Source: Entophlyctis helioformis
Taxonomy: Eukaryota; Chytridiomycota; Chytridiomycetes; Chytridiales; Chytriomycetaceae
Reading direction: 5' to 3'
DNA length: 41,021 nt
NCBI GenBank assembly: GCA_025526915.1
Contig: JAHLKH010000212.1
Location: 1-41,021, forward strand
How positions within the stretch are numbered: position 1 is the stretch's first letter; each line of letters begins with the position of its first letter. A program made the position numbers and the translations under genes. The notes below the pieces were generated by a model, which was not told where the DNA came from, ran no database searches, and saw only the letters and a list, made by a program, of their open reading frames with translations. This document shows, one piece after another, positions 17,708 through 29,057 of the stretch.

Positions 17708-20700
17708 ATGACGACGCCGCGCGAGTGGTGGGCACACTTTGAGCAGCAGCGCACGCTGCCCAGCGCAGACTCGGCGTCGCTCATGGCGCTGCTCAAGGCG
17801 GCCACTCGCTCGTACGTTGCCGCTGCGGGTGCGGCTGCAGGTGTTGCTGCGCCGTGCCTGCCGCATCACCACTGACAGCCCGTGCATGCCTGCCCATGTG
17901 CCCATGTGCGTGCGTGTGTGCTCTCGTGCAGCATCTCGCAGGAAACGTATCGCAGCGACCCGCTCTTGCTGGACCTGTGGCTCGAGCTGCTGCGGCTGCA
18001 ACTCAGGACTCGCGTCGACCCGTCCGTCGTTGCAGATGCGTTCACGTCGCTGCACGCTGCAAAGGTGGGCGTGTCCATGGTGCGCTTCCATCTGGCATGG
18101 GCCGCCTTTGAAGCCAGCCTGGGTGAGCCCGTCGTTGTCGTGTGCCGTGTACCGCAGATCCTGCCAGACGAGACTCACCTGCTGTGCATGCAGGGCATAC
18201 CGACAAGGCGATCGGCATTCTCATGTCGGCCATTGGCGATGGCGTGCAGCCGCAGACCGATCTCCGTGCCGCCATGACGAGGATAAAGGCAACAAGGGAA
18301 TACTCCAACAAGGAGAATCAGGTTCCAGCGACTGCAGCATCGAGTGGCCACGAACCCACAGACAGACGCGATCGAGAGCCAAGTGCGAACACCAGCGTTG
18401 CCAAGTTGCGCGCGCCGATGACTGCCAGCGAGCCCAGAGCAGGCAAGCCGACATTGGCCGAGCAAAGCACCACGTCTTCAACCACAGCCACTGCTCCGAC
18501 GCCAGGTTCAAGTGCAAGTGCACGGCGGCCGCTGAGCGACAAGTCAGTGGCCGTGGCAGCATCTGCTTCGAGGGTCGAACCAGTCTCTGAGCCTGCACCA
18601 ACACCCGAGTCTGCATCGACGCAAGAACCAACTGCTCTTCGGCGATCGCAGTCCATGGCAGCGGATGTGTCGTTTGAACGCGTCCCTAGTCTGCGCTCTC
18701 GCCTCGCTTCTTCAGCGCAGGATATCCCATCGTCTGGCCTCCAAAGCACCAGTCTTGGGTCTCAGACATCAAGCATAGAGAGAGCGACAGAAACATCAAG
18801 TGATGCAGGCGATTCGACTGAGCCGACGCCAAGACTTTCTGGCGACCGGCTGTCGAGCGGTAGGCCGCCAGCCAAGACTGCTTTCAAGTTCAACGCGCCA
18901 TTCCAATCGTCTCTCAGAACACCTCGCACTGGACAATCGCTTGCGGCTGCGGCTGGCAGTACACCGACCACGACGCAAGGCTCGGCTGCCGATCCTCCTC
19001 CGATGCGCATGCCACTCAAACGCATCAACCTTGGCAAGTTTGTTCTGCTTGTCTCGGTTGGCTGGTTGGTTGTGAGTGCTGACTGTGAGCCATGCCCTGT
19101 ACAGGTCCGCCCGAACGGCTGCCCAGATCACAGTCTGTTCCACGGCCAGATATGCAAAGCACTGCTGGAGCACCGTCAACCGCAACGACAACAGCAACGA
19201 CAACTGCAACGGCAACGGCAACAGCTGCTGCTGCACCTATATCATCACGACCGTCATCGTCGCCTTTGCTGGCAGACTCTCGTCCACAGTCGCCACAGAC
19301 TCCCGACTATGATCCCATCGAGAGTCTTCGGAGCGCGCCTCGACCTCAGGTTTCACTGCCAGCTGCGACACAAGTCAGTAGCAGAGGCGATCAGAGTGGC
19401 GCATCCCGTCAGCCAAGACCGCCTCAAAGGTCTCCGCCGCCCGTCTCACCCGCAGCCCCGAGCCAAGTGGAGACCGGCAACCACGACGACTCTGTAGATG
19501 TGAACCTGTCTGCGACGATTGTACCAACGCGCAACGCTGTCCTGCCAGCTGCTTCTCAGTCACGACCGAATCTGACTGACAGCAGGCTACGACCGTCTGC
19601 TGCAGTGTCGCCTGCATCATCCACATCGTCTACTGGAGAGTCTACTCGAGCAGGCACAAGCGGACAGGGCAGTGCAGCACCATCGCCCAGCGACTCTGTC
19701 TCGTCTCGCATTTCAACAGCCACGGCATCATCGTCGATGCGATCGTCATCGTTTTCATCTGAATCCATGTCGCCCACACCGCCGCCGCCACCTTTACAAA
19801 GCAGCGCGCTTTATGGAAACGTGTCCAAGTCGGGATTGCCACTGAAGTCTGGGCCACCGTCTAAACCCAAGTACGCCGAGTACAGCGTGCCGCTCCAGCC
19901 TGAAGAGCCGACTGACAGCAAGGTACACTTTGTGGTCAATGGCACGCCATACAAGCGCATCGAGCTTGTTGGACGCGGCGCGAGCAGCAAAGTGTTCAAG
20001 ATCCTCGACGAAGGGACGGGGCAGGTGTATGCGCTCAAAAAGGTCAAGCTGCGCGGCCAGGATTCGACGGTTGTGGAGGGCTATGTCAATGAGATTTCGC
20101 TGCTCAAGAAACTCCAGCACCATGATCGGATCATCCGACTTGTGGATGCAGAGATTTGCATGCGCAAAGGCGTGATGCTTATGGTGCGGCTTTCCATGCC
20201 GTGTCGTTCATCCAATTGCTGCCGTGCCGTGTTGTGCTTACTGTGTGTTGACGAATGGCGTGGTGTGCGCAGGTGCTCGAGTACGGCGAGATTGATCTGG
20301 CGCATCTGCTGAAACGCAACGAAGGCACGCCGCTGAGTCTCAACTTTATCCGCAACTACTGGGAGCAGATGCTGCAGGCTGTGCAGGCCATCCACGAGCA
20401 AAACATTATCCACTCGGATCTCAAGCCGGCGGTAAGTGTCCTGTATTGCTGGGCAGACTCTGGCACGTGTGGATGATGGGTTGACGTTGGCAGGCATTGC
20501 ACAGAACTTTTTGCTGGTGGAGGGGTGTCTCAAGCTGATTGACTTTGGGATTGCCAAGACGATTCCCAACGACACGACCAACATCCAACGCGACCACCAG
20601 ACGGGCACGGCCAACTACATGGCACCCGAGGCGATTCTGTTTGTGGAGAACAACGAGACGCGAGAAAACTATGTCAAGGTGGGTGCATGGTGCTCAGGTG

Positions 20701-21158
20701 GATGGATTGGAGGATGTACAGGTGTGCTGACACGGCCTGCACCGCTGTGACGGCAGCTCGGACGTGCCTCGGATGTGTGGTCGCTTGGATGCATCCTGTA
20801 CCAGTTTGTGTACGGCCACCCGCCGTTCAACCACCTCGGGCTTGTGCAGAAGCTGCAGGCGATTGCCGATCCCAAGCACCAGATTGCGTATCCGGCCACG
20901 CAGGACGCCATGCTGCCGCTCATTATCCAGGGATGCCTCAAGCGGGATCCCAAGAAGCGGTTCACGATCCAGCAGCTCCTTGACCACGAGTTTCTGCATC
21001 CGAGTGCGGGGCGTGGGGCGGGCGGGTCTGCCGCCAACGCAGCGACGTGGATGACGCGGACGATGCTGCGCGACGTGCTTGTGCGTGCGCTGCAGATGGG
21101 GCTGACGGCCGACAATGTGGATGAGGTGGCCGAGTCACTGCTGAGCGCGATGAGGTGA
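17708..21158 (+). CDS. MPS1: Mps1/TTK spindle-checkpoint protein kinase
   Basis: Dual-specificity kinase of the spindle assembly checkpoint; it acts at kinetochores by phosphorylating Knl1/Spc105. Seven exons: 17708-17811, 17932-18122, 18194-19037, 19127-20183, 20273-20431, 20505-20678 and 20757-21158, giving 976 residues. The N-terminus ([44 protein letters not shown]) matches the TPR-like domain shared by Mps1, Bub1 and Mad3. A KEN box follows at about residue 138. A long Ser/Thr/Pro-rich linker precedes the kinase domain (about 650-930), with [19 protein letters not shown] (Lys about 684), HSDLKPANFLL (Asp about 781; the HSDLKPANF form is an Mps1 signature), [18 protein letters not shown] and [12 protein letters not shown]. 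The third intron junction is the least certain (19038-19126 restores frame; 19070-19132 is the alternative). An in-frame ATG at 17606 would add 34 residues. Confidence 0.93.
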
Positions 21159-21259
21159 CGCTCATCGTGTGCACGCGCATCCATGGCGGCCACGACGGCC
21201 ACCACTTTTACATAAAAATGCGCCTTTCGCCTGCCACTTTGCCATTCAATCGACATCCA

Positions 21260-23475
21260 ATGGGTGGTGCTGAAGCAGCTGCAGCCGTGGGCTCCGAGCC
21301 CAACATGGTCAAGGACGACGTCACGGGCGAGATGGTCACCAAGTCGTAAGTCGCCGTGCTGCTTGCCGCCGTCCGCACCACGGCCTACCCGGCCTGCACA
21401 GCCCTCCCGCCTTCCTGTCTGCCCGTCTGCCAGCTCGCCTTCCTGCCTGCCCGCACGGCCCGACTGACCGACCGCTGCACGTTTCTGATCTCTTCTGCTG
21501 GCCGCTGCACGTTTCTGCTTTGCGCTGCCTGCGCTGCGTGTGCCTGCCTGCCTGCCTGCCGGCTGCCATGGCCCCTCTGTGCGCTCGTGCGCTCGTGCTC
21601 GTGCGCCGCCCGCTGCTGCTGCCTGCCTCTGTCCGTCGCCTCTCGTCCGGCCCGCCCACACCACCGCCCACACCACCGCCCGCAACGGACCCGCAACGCA
21701 CCGCTGTTCCCAGCGAGCTCAAGCGCCGTGTCAAGCAGCGCTCCAAGGACGCTGCAAAGGCAGAAAAGGCGGCCGCTGCCCCGCCTGCGCCGACGCCTGC
21801 CGCCGGTGCCGTGTCCGCCGCAGAAGAGACGGACCCGCGCATGTACTTTGAGAACCGCTCCAAGGCCATTCTGCGCATGCGCGAGACCAAGCAGCCCAAC
21901 CCGTACCCGTACAAGTTCAACGTGACCGTGTCGCTCACCGACTTTATTGCAAAGTACACGGCGTTGGCCGACGGCGAGCGTCTCGACGGCGTCGAGGTGT
22001 CGGTCGCAGGCCGTCTGCACAACATCCGCTCGCAGTCCAAGGGCCTCGTGTTCTACGATCTCCACGGCGAGGGCGTCAAGATCCAGATCATGGCGTCGTC
22101 GCAGGACTCGGAGCGCGACTTTACCGAGGTGCACTCGATCCTCCATCGCGGCGACATTGTCGGCGTGCGCGGTGTTCCCGGCAAGTCGAAGCGCGGCGAG
22201 CTGTCCATCTTCCCCAAGGACGTGACGCTCCTGACGCCGTGCCTGCGCATGCTGCCCACGGCCCATTACGGCTTCAAGGACCAGGAGCTCCGCTACCGCA
22301 TGCGCTACCTGGATCTCATCATGAACAACCAGGTGCGCAACAAGTTTGCCGTGCGCGCCAAGGTCATCAACTACGTCCGCCGCTTCCTGGACGGCCTCGG
22401 CTTCCTCGAGGTCGAGACGCCCATGATGAACATGATTGCCGGCGGTGCCGCCGCCAAGCCGTTCAAGACATTCCACAACGACCTGTCCATGGACCTGTTC
22501 ATGCGCATCGCGCCCGAGCTGTTCCTCAAGCAGCTCGTCGTCGGCGGCCTTGACCGCGTGTACGAGATTGGCCGCCAGTTCCGTAACGAGGGCATCGATC
22601 TCACGCACAACCCAGAGTTCACGACGTGCGAGTTCTACATGGCGTACGCGGACATGTACGACCTCCTCGAGATCACCGAGCAGATGATCTCTGGCATGGT
22701 CAAGGCGATCACGGGCGGGTACAAGATCAAGTACCAGCCGCAGGGTCCTGACGGACCCGAGCTCGACATTGACTTTACACCGCCGTTCCGCCGCGTGTCG
22801 ATGATGTCCGAGCTCGAGCGCATCCTCAAGGTCAAGCTGCCGGCGGCCAACGAGCTTGCCACGGCCAAGTCGACCCAGTTCCTGTCCGACCTGTGCAAGA
22901 AGCACAATGTGGACTGCTCCGCGCCGCGCACGTCGACGCGTCTGCTGGACAAGCTCGTCGGAGAGTTTATCGAGAGCACCTGCATCAACCCGACGTTCAT
23001 TATGGAGCACCCGCAGGTCATGTCGCCGCTCGCCAAGGCCCACCGCACAATCCCCGGACTCTGCGAGCGGTTCGAGTGCTTCGTGGCGACCAAGGAGATT
23101 TGCAACTCGTACACGGAGCTCAATGATCCGTTTGATCAGCGCGAGCGGTTCGAGCAGCAGGCGGCCGACAAGGCGGCCGGCGACGACGAGGCGCAGCTGA
23201 TTGACGAGACGTTCTGCAACTCGCTCGAGTACGGCCTGCCGCCCACTGGTGGCTGGGGTCTCGGCATTGACCGTCTGACCATGTTCCTCACCAACTCGAA
23301 CAACATCAAGGAGGTTCTTCTTTTCGTGAGTGTCTGACGGTGCTTGATGCTTGCTTGCTTGCAATGCCGTGTGCATGGCTGCTGGGTTGCTAACGTGCAC
23401 CTCTTGTTGTTGCGACTGCAGCCGGCCATGAAGCCCGAGACGCCTGCCGAGGCCAAGGCCCGCGCGGAGATCTGA
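21260..23475 (+). CDS. KRS1: Lysyl-tRNA synthetase, class II; cytosolic and mitochondrial forms
   Basis: This enzyme charges tRNA-Lys. The cytosolic form joins exon 21260-21345 ([20 protein letters not shown], then VTGEMVTK) to 21714-23325 and 23422-23475, giving 583 residues; the junction gives [11 protein letters not shown], as expected for the basic N-terminal extension of eukaryotic LysRS. A second start at 21568 (perfect GCCATGG context), lying inside the first intron, reads straight into the same exon. It encodes [20 protein letters not shown] followed by SVRRLSS, a typical presequence with an Arg-2 style cleavage site, and predicts a 603-residue mitochondrial form. Class II motifs, cytosolic numbering: motif 1 [10 protein letters not shown] (about 259), motif 2 [13 protein letters not shown] (about 310), motif 3 [13 protein letters not shown] (about 543). 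The anticodon-binding OB fold covers about residues 100-200. The MPS1 stop is only about 100 bp upstream. Confidence 0.93.
21346..21713 (+). other. KRS1 intron 1 containing the alternative mitochondrial first exon
   Basis: The donor GTAAGT (21346) and acceptor TTCCCAG (ending 21713) bound a 368-nt intron in the cytosolic transcript. Its 3' part (21568-21713) is an open, presequence-encoding frame continuous with exon 2. A pyrimidine- and CTGCC-rich segment at 21400-21560 precedes the internal ATG and could be an internal promoter. Confidence 0.7.
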
Positions 23476-24205
23476 GCTGCTCTGGCTGCCCTGGATGCGA
23501 GTCGTGCCTCTACTGCCCGACCGCGACGACGCTACCACGTATGAATGAAGGTTCAAACACTGTTCTTTTATCCTCCCGCCATCTGCGCTGCCATCTGCGC
23601 TGCGATCTGGTCCTTTGACCCCGCGACGCTCGGAAGGCGAGTGGCCTCCCGATGTTCATGGCTGGTGCACCACAAATCGCCACGTGCACCGGACTGAAGG
23701 GCCGCGGATGAGATGCTGGCGGGGCTGGCTCCTGCCAAGCGGCACAGTCGCATCACCACGCATCGCTGTCATCCGTATCGTCAAAGCCGGGGTCCTCACG
23801 CCTGCCCACAACTTTGAGCAAACCTGCGTGCGAATTTGCAGGATGGCCCACGGCTGCTGCTGCTGCTACTATGAGCGAGCGACTACCATGGGACACTGAG
23901 CAGCACACACCGGCAGACCACGGCGTCCCAGCATGCCCAAACCCTCCCCCCTGTGTGTGCACGCTGCCTGCTGTCTGCAGTCTTGAACGCCACATCCAAT
24001 ATCGCGCGTTTTGGATGAGGACGGCAGGGCGACGACGGCAGGGCAACCGCGGAAGGGCAACCGTGGCAGGGCAACGGCAATCCTGCTTGTGTCTGTGTGC
24101 GGGACCTGCGCATCGTCATTTCTCTTCAAAAAGCAGACTGCTCCCCACTCACTTTCCCCTTCACCATCCTCCTCAAGCGAACCAAGGGGTCCCCTCGACG
24201 GCATC
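23476..24205. other. Intergenic region between KRS1 and LRR gene; possible signal-peptide exon
   Basis: No independent gene is seen. GGCAGGGCAACGG-type repeats lie at about 24027-24078. The LRR gene frame is open upstream of its first conserved residue back to an ATG at 24011. That extension contains a hydrophobic segment (ATAILLVSVCGTCASS) which could be its signal sequence. Confidence 0.45.
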
Positions 24206-26853
24206 ATGTCCAACCTGACTCCTCTCGAGCAAGACTGCGCTGTCCTTCGCAGCATCTGGCCAAACACGTTCCCCGCAAGCAGTAACTGCTGCAACTCCCA
24301 AACGCCTACGCAGTGCGATAATGGCCGTATCACCGGCATGTACGTTGCTGCTCACCCACTGTGCCCTGTGCTGCTTCCAACCGACTGACGCTGCACTCTC
24401 TGCCTTCCATGCTCTGCCGTCGTCGTCTTTGACATCGCATATCGCTCGTCCACTTGTGCACCATGGCACGACATCTCAGCTTCTTTTTTGATGCTACTGG
24501 CAGCACTGCGGACAACGCATTCCCCAACATCGCTGCCCTGACTGGCCTGAAAGAACTGTAAGCACACCACTGCCTGCAAGTCACTTTCAACATTGCCCTT
24601 GCTAACCATTCAAGCCATGCTCCTGCCATGAACCGCTCTGAACAGGTCTCTCTACAACACCAACTGCAAGTCGATCCCTGATGGCATCCTTGACAGTCTG
24701 ACTGCCCTTGAGCAGCTGTATGTTCTGTGCTCTGTTGGTGTCTCTGAGAGCTTGCCTTTGGAACGATGCTGACGTGGATCACTGGCTCATCTCCTTCCAC
24801 ATCCCACAGCAACCTTGCCAAAAACAACTTTGGCGGCAACCCCATCCCGTCGTCCATTAGCAAGTTGACCAACCTCAAGAAGTTGTAAGTCGCAGTGCTC
24901 TGGCTGTTGTGGCTGTTGGCAATAACCAAGATTGCTAACTAGCACATGCTTGTTGCTGTGCTCTCCTGTCTTCCTTCGATCCACGACACACACGTACCCC
25001 TTGGGCATTGATCGACATGCCACTGCAGGTGGTTGTCCGAGTCTCACTTTGGTAGTGAGATCCCCGCCAGTTTCAACCAGCTGACCAACCTTGACACCCT
25101 GTAGGTCATGTGTGGCATGCCTCGATCACACGTGCACCATGGCTTCACCCACTGACATCGCTACTCCCGCGTGTGCAGCAACATTGATACAAACAACCTC
25201 AGTGGCACTCTGCCATCATGGATCAGCAGCCTCGCGAGCCTTACAGAATTGCAAGTCTTTCTCTGAGGATTGCCGTTCATACTTGCAATCGACTAACATG
25301 CTCTGGCTGTCCCTGCTCTCTTGGCACAATCCAATCCACTAGCAAATTCAACAAGAACGAACTGCTCTCTGGCCCACTTCCGGATCTTCCAATCACCGTC
25401 ATGACTTGCGATGGTGCCGACACGGATGTTTGTGTCCCGGATGGGCACAAGGGCAACACCTGTGGCATCACCAACAACCCCTGTAAGTCATGTCGCGTGC
25501 CTTGCACTGTGGATCTGTGCAGCAACTGACGCGCGTTTCTGGGCTGCTGCTGAAGGCTATGTGCCGACGACCACTGAGACCTCCACCGAGGCCACCACGA
25601 CCGAGTCTGCCACCGAGTCTGCCACCGAGGCTTCCACAACCGAGTCTGCCACCGCGACCGAGTCTGCCACCGCGACTGAATCTGCCTCTGAGACGTCCAC
25701 GACCACGACTGAGTCTGCCACCGCGTCTGGCTCTGCCACGACTGATGCTGCTCCAGCCAATTCCGAGTCTGCGACTGCAACCAACTCCGAGACTGCCACC
25801 ATTGCCGCGACTACGACCGCCACGTCCGAGTCTGCCACTGAGACGTCCACGACGACCGAGTCTGCCACCGAGTCTGCCACAACCGAGTCTGCTACCGAGT
25901 CTGCCACAGAGTCTGCCTCTGAGACGTACACAACGACCGAGTCTGCTACCGAGGCTTCCACAACCGAGTCAGCCACCGAGTCTGCCACCGAGTCTGCTAC
26001 CGAGTCTGCCACAGAGGCTTCCACAACCGAGTCTGCTACCGAGTCTGCCACAGAGTCTGCCTCTGAGACGTACACAACGACCGAGTCTGCTACCGAGGCT
26101 TCCACAACCGAGTCAGCCACCGAGTCTGCCACCGAGTCTGCTACCGAGTCTGCCACAGAGGCTTCCACAACCGAGTCTGCTACCGAGTCTGCCACAGAGT
26201 CTGCCTCTGAGACGTACACAACGACCGAGTCTGCTACCGAGTCTGCCACCGCGACTGAATCTGCCTCTGAGACGTCCACGACCACTGAGACAACCACCAC
26301 GACCACGACTGAGTCTGCCACCGCGTCTGGCTCTGCCACGACTGATGCTGCTCCAACCAACTCCGCGACTGCGACTGCAACCAACTCCGAGACTGCCACC
26401 ATTACCGTGACGACGACCACCACGTCCGAGGCTGTTGCTCCTTCCGCGACCGCATCTGAGACTGCATCTGCGACCACTGGCGTGTCTGTTGTTCCTGAGA
26501 CGACCACCACCGCGTCTGCTGTCTCGACCACGGCTGCTCCTGCTGCCAACACCACCACGACCGCCTCTACTGCCGTTGTGGTCATCACGACCACCATCGC
26601 ACCTGTCACTGTTGTTGTTCCTGGTGCGACAACGACGACTGTTTCTGCTGTGTACGGCCAGTCATCCGCCGCTCCGTCGCCCTCTGGCGGCGTCTCCATC
26701 TATGGCACTGGCGACCTGCCTGATGGCGAGATCTACACCAAGCACCCGCTGCCTGGCATTGGCGACGAGCCCATCTACAGCGGTGCTGCTGCCATGGCTG
26801 CCTCGCTCGTGTCGGTCGTTGCTGCTCTCCTCGCTCCTCTCGTCCTCTTCTGA
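24206..26853 (+). CDS. LRR surface protein with Ser/Thr stalk and probable GPI anchor
   Basis: Eight exons: 24206-24339, 24480-24557, 24646-24717, 24810-24884, 25029-25100, 25179-25250, 25343-25482 and 25523-26853, giving 657 residues. The N-terminus is an LRR cap with a Cys pair (SNCCNSQTPTQCDNGRITGI). Each following small exon of 72-78 nt encodes one 24-26-residue plant-type LRR, ending in a Leu/Phe codon split in phase 2 (TGLKEL, TALEQL, TNLKKL, TNLDTL, ASLTEF). A Cys-rich cap follows, then about 300 residues of Thr-Glu-Ser-Ala repeats, and the C-terminus is hydrophobic (AAAMAASLVSVVAALLAPLV), resembling a GPI signal. Such architecture suggests a wall- or surface-exposed adhesin. The start is uncertain: 24206 gives no signal peptide, while an in-frame ATG at 24011 would add 65 residues with a hydrophobic core. 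One intron uses a GC donor (25251), and one is only 40 nt (25483-25522). Confidence 0.82.
25921..26208 (+). repeat. 144-bp exact tandem duplication in the Ser/Thr stalk
   Basis: 25921-26064 and 26065-26208 look identical base for base. A third partial copy begins at 26209 (GAGACGTACACAACGACCGA). The unit encodes 48 residues of Thr/Glu/Ser/Ala repeats, so copy-number change keeps the frame. Confidence 0.9.
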
Positions 26854-27462
26854 TCTGCTTTGTGATGCGTCTGCAAAGCGCGATCTGTCCGTTTCCTTTC
26901 TTTACATGCTCTCATCCACCAACCAAGCCACACAAAATGGCGCTCTCATCTACCAAGACTGCAACAACAGCAACAACAGCTACACCAAGACTGACACAAC
27001 AGCCAATAAAGCCGGATGGTCTCCATCCACAAACCCCCAGATCTAGCTGTCCTCCATGAGTCCCACTTGGCCTTCCCTTTCAGCCAATGACTCTCCATCA
27101 CCTTCAGTGCTCGCAGCTTTGAGGGTATCAGTCTTGGCACTCTGCAACAGGTCTCTAACGCTCCAGTCTCGAGCACTCTTGCCAGCAGAACTGGCGCATT
27201 GGTGGGGGTTGCCTGTGATCCACCAAGCCCGTGGACATGCCCAGAGCCAGCAGCGCGGCTGCACACGAAGCAGTCAACGACGCTTCAAATGGAGGGGAGG
27301 ATGGACGGGCGGTCTATACAGTTTAATTCAAGTGCGAGAGCAGGGGTTCGGGGGAAGCCGGAGAGCAGGTAAAGCAGATAGCGCAGATAGAGAGTAGAGT
27401 AGATATAGGGGGATAAGAGAGAGAGAGAGAAAAGCGAGAGAAGAGAAAAGAGAGAGCCGACA
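26854..27462. other. Convergent intergenic region, LRR gene to GATA gene
   Basis: This holds the 3' ends of both genes. It includes [19 protein letters not shown] triplets (about 26960-27000), a polyadenylation signal at 27005 and a GA-rich tract (about 27385-27455). No gene is seen. Confidence 0.55.
27005..27010 (+). other. AATAAA polyadenylation signal, LRR gene
   Basis: A canonical AATAAA lies about 150 nt after the stop codon of the LRR gene, on the coding strand. Confidence 0.5.
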
Positions 27463-29026
27463 TCACAAGCCCGACGGCTGGTCGATCCCAACCACGTGGT
27501 GTTGGTGGTGGGCGTGGCCGGACTCGGCACCAGGCCCCGAGCGGTGTCCCAGAACGCAGCAGAGCGACCGCCACGTGCCGTCGTCCAGATCGCGCACGTC
27601 GACCTCGGCGTCGCGGCCCGACTGGATCGCGTGCTGCATCTCGGCGCCCATGAGCGGACCGAGCAGGCAGAGCACTTCGGCAAGGCGCGGCAGAGGCACC
27701 GTCGAGATGTGGTCGGCAAGGTACTGCGTGCGCAGGTGCGGCGAGCGGATGAGTCCCGGGTCGAGCGAGCACAGCGACCTGTATGCGGCTGGGTCGCTGC
27801 CGCTGGCAACGTCCAGATCCATTCCGAGGTCCATTCCCAGATCCATGTCGATCCCCACTCCCATGTCAATATGCATCTGCACATCGGCCAATGCTGCCTC
27901 GGCTGCGTCTGCATGCATCTCGGCCTTGACGTCCACAAGCCCGTCACTGAAGCCCGTGCTCGCCTCGGTCTTGGCACGGACGCCTGCCAGATCGCTGTTA
28001 CCGCTGCTGTTGCCGCTGCTGCCACTGCCACTCGAATGCAGCCAATGCGCGTCCAAGTCGCCCATGTCGCACGACGACAGATCCGATCGGAACTGCTGGC
28101 CAAGCAGCCCTTGGTCCTCGTCATCGTCCACAAGCAGCCCGCCGCAGTCGAGGCCTGGATCCGAGGCGAGAGCCAGGGCTTCGCGGTCGTCGGACAGATC
28201 GTCGCACACGGTCATGTCCAGGGCAGCGTCGAGTCCAAGCCCAAGTCCGAGGCTCAGACCAAGGCCAAGCGATCTGTCCATTCCTCCCATGCCGGCTGCA
28301 AACCAATGGCAAAACAAGGGCGGCCAAGTCAGTCAGCGCCACGGTTGCAATACCACTGCAAGCAATAATGGCAATGACACTGCAAGCAACATCCACTTAC
28401 GCTGGCGCATCAATTCAGCTGCACGGCGGTATCGTCCGGGCCAGGGCATTGCCGCATTCAGTGACGACTTGTGCATTAAACGCAAATGTCCAGCAGTGTC
28501 GGCAGGCCGCCCGTACGACGACGCCATGGACGCAGACCGCTTCATGCCAGGAGAGGCGCGGCAGGGATTCGAGGCACGGCGAGCGCTTCGGATGCCAGAC
28601 ACGCGGGTGCTGAGGTCCAGCACGCCACCGTCATCGCAGCCGTTGCCGTTGCCGTTGCCGTGCACAAGGCCACAGCCCAAGCCATCGCCAAAGCCACTCG
28701 CCTCGCTGTCGTTGTTGATGGCCGTCTCGAGATCGCTGTCGCTGTCGCTGTCCGTCTCGTCGCCATGCCACTCGACATCAACCACCACATGGGCAAGTGC
28801 GGCGACTGTGCTTTGGGCAGCCGCGGCCAGAGCCTTGGGGAGCCGCTCCTTCTTGATCGTTGCCGCACAGGCCACGGCAGGCGCGATCGGATCGACGCCA
28901 ACAGACTTTGCGCGTCGCGCAGCAGGCGGTCTGGCGGCCTTTTTGGCAGCAGCCGGAGCAGTCGCAGCCGGTGCGGCACTCGAAGCAGCCGCCTTTTTGG
29001 GCTTGAGTGGCAGTTGTTGTTGTAAT

Positions 29027-29057
<31 letters not shown>

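Noticed and set aside
19070..19132. Alternative MPS1 intron 3 (GTGAGT donor to TCACAG acceptor)
   Set aside because: It also restores the frame, but it would leave a hydrophobic, intron-like stretch ([11 protein letters not shown]) in the disordered linker. The 19038-19126 choice removes it; transcripts would decide.
21385..23556. 723-codon open frame on the minus strand across lysyl-tRNA synthetase
   Set aside because: It is the antisense of a conserved GC-rich coding region; the plus strand carries all class II synthetase motifs, and the antisense protein is a Leu/Val/Arg/His-rich shadow.
25557..26699. 380-codon minus-strand frame of Val/Ala/Asp repeats
   Set aside because: It is the antisense of the Thr/Ser/Glu repeat stalk; the repeat unit keeps all frames open.
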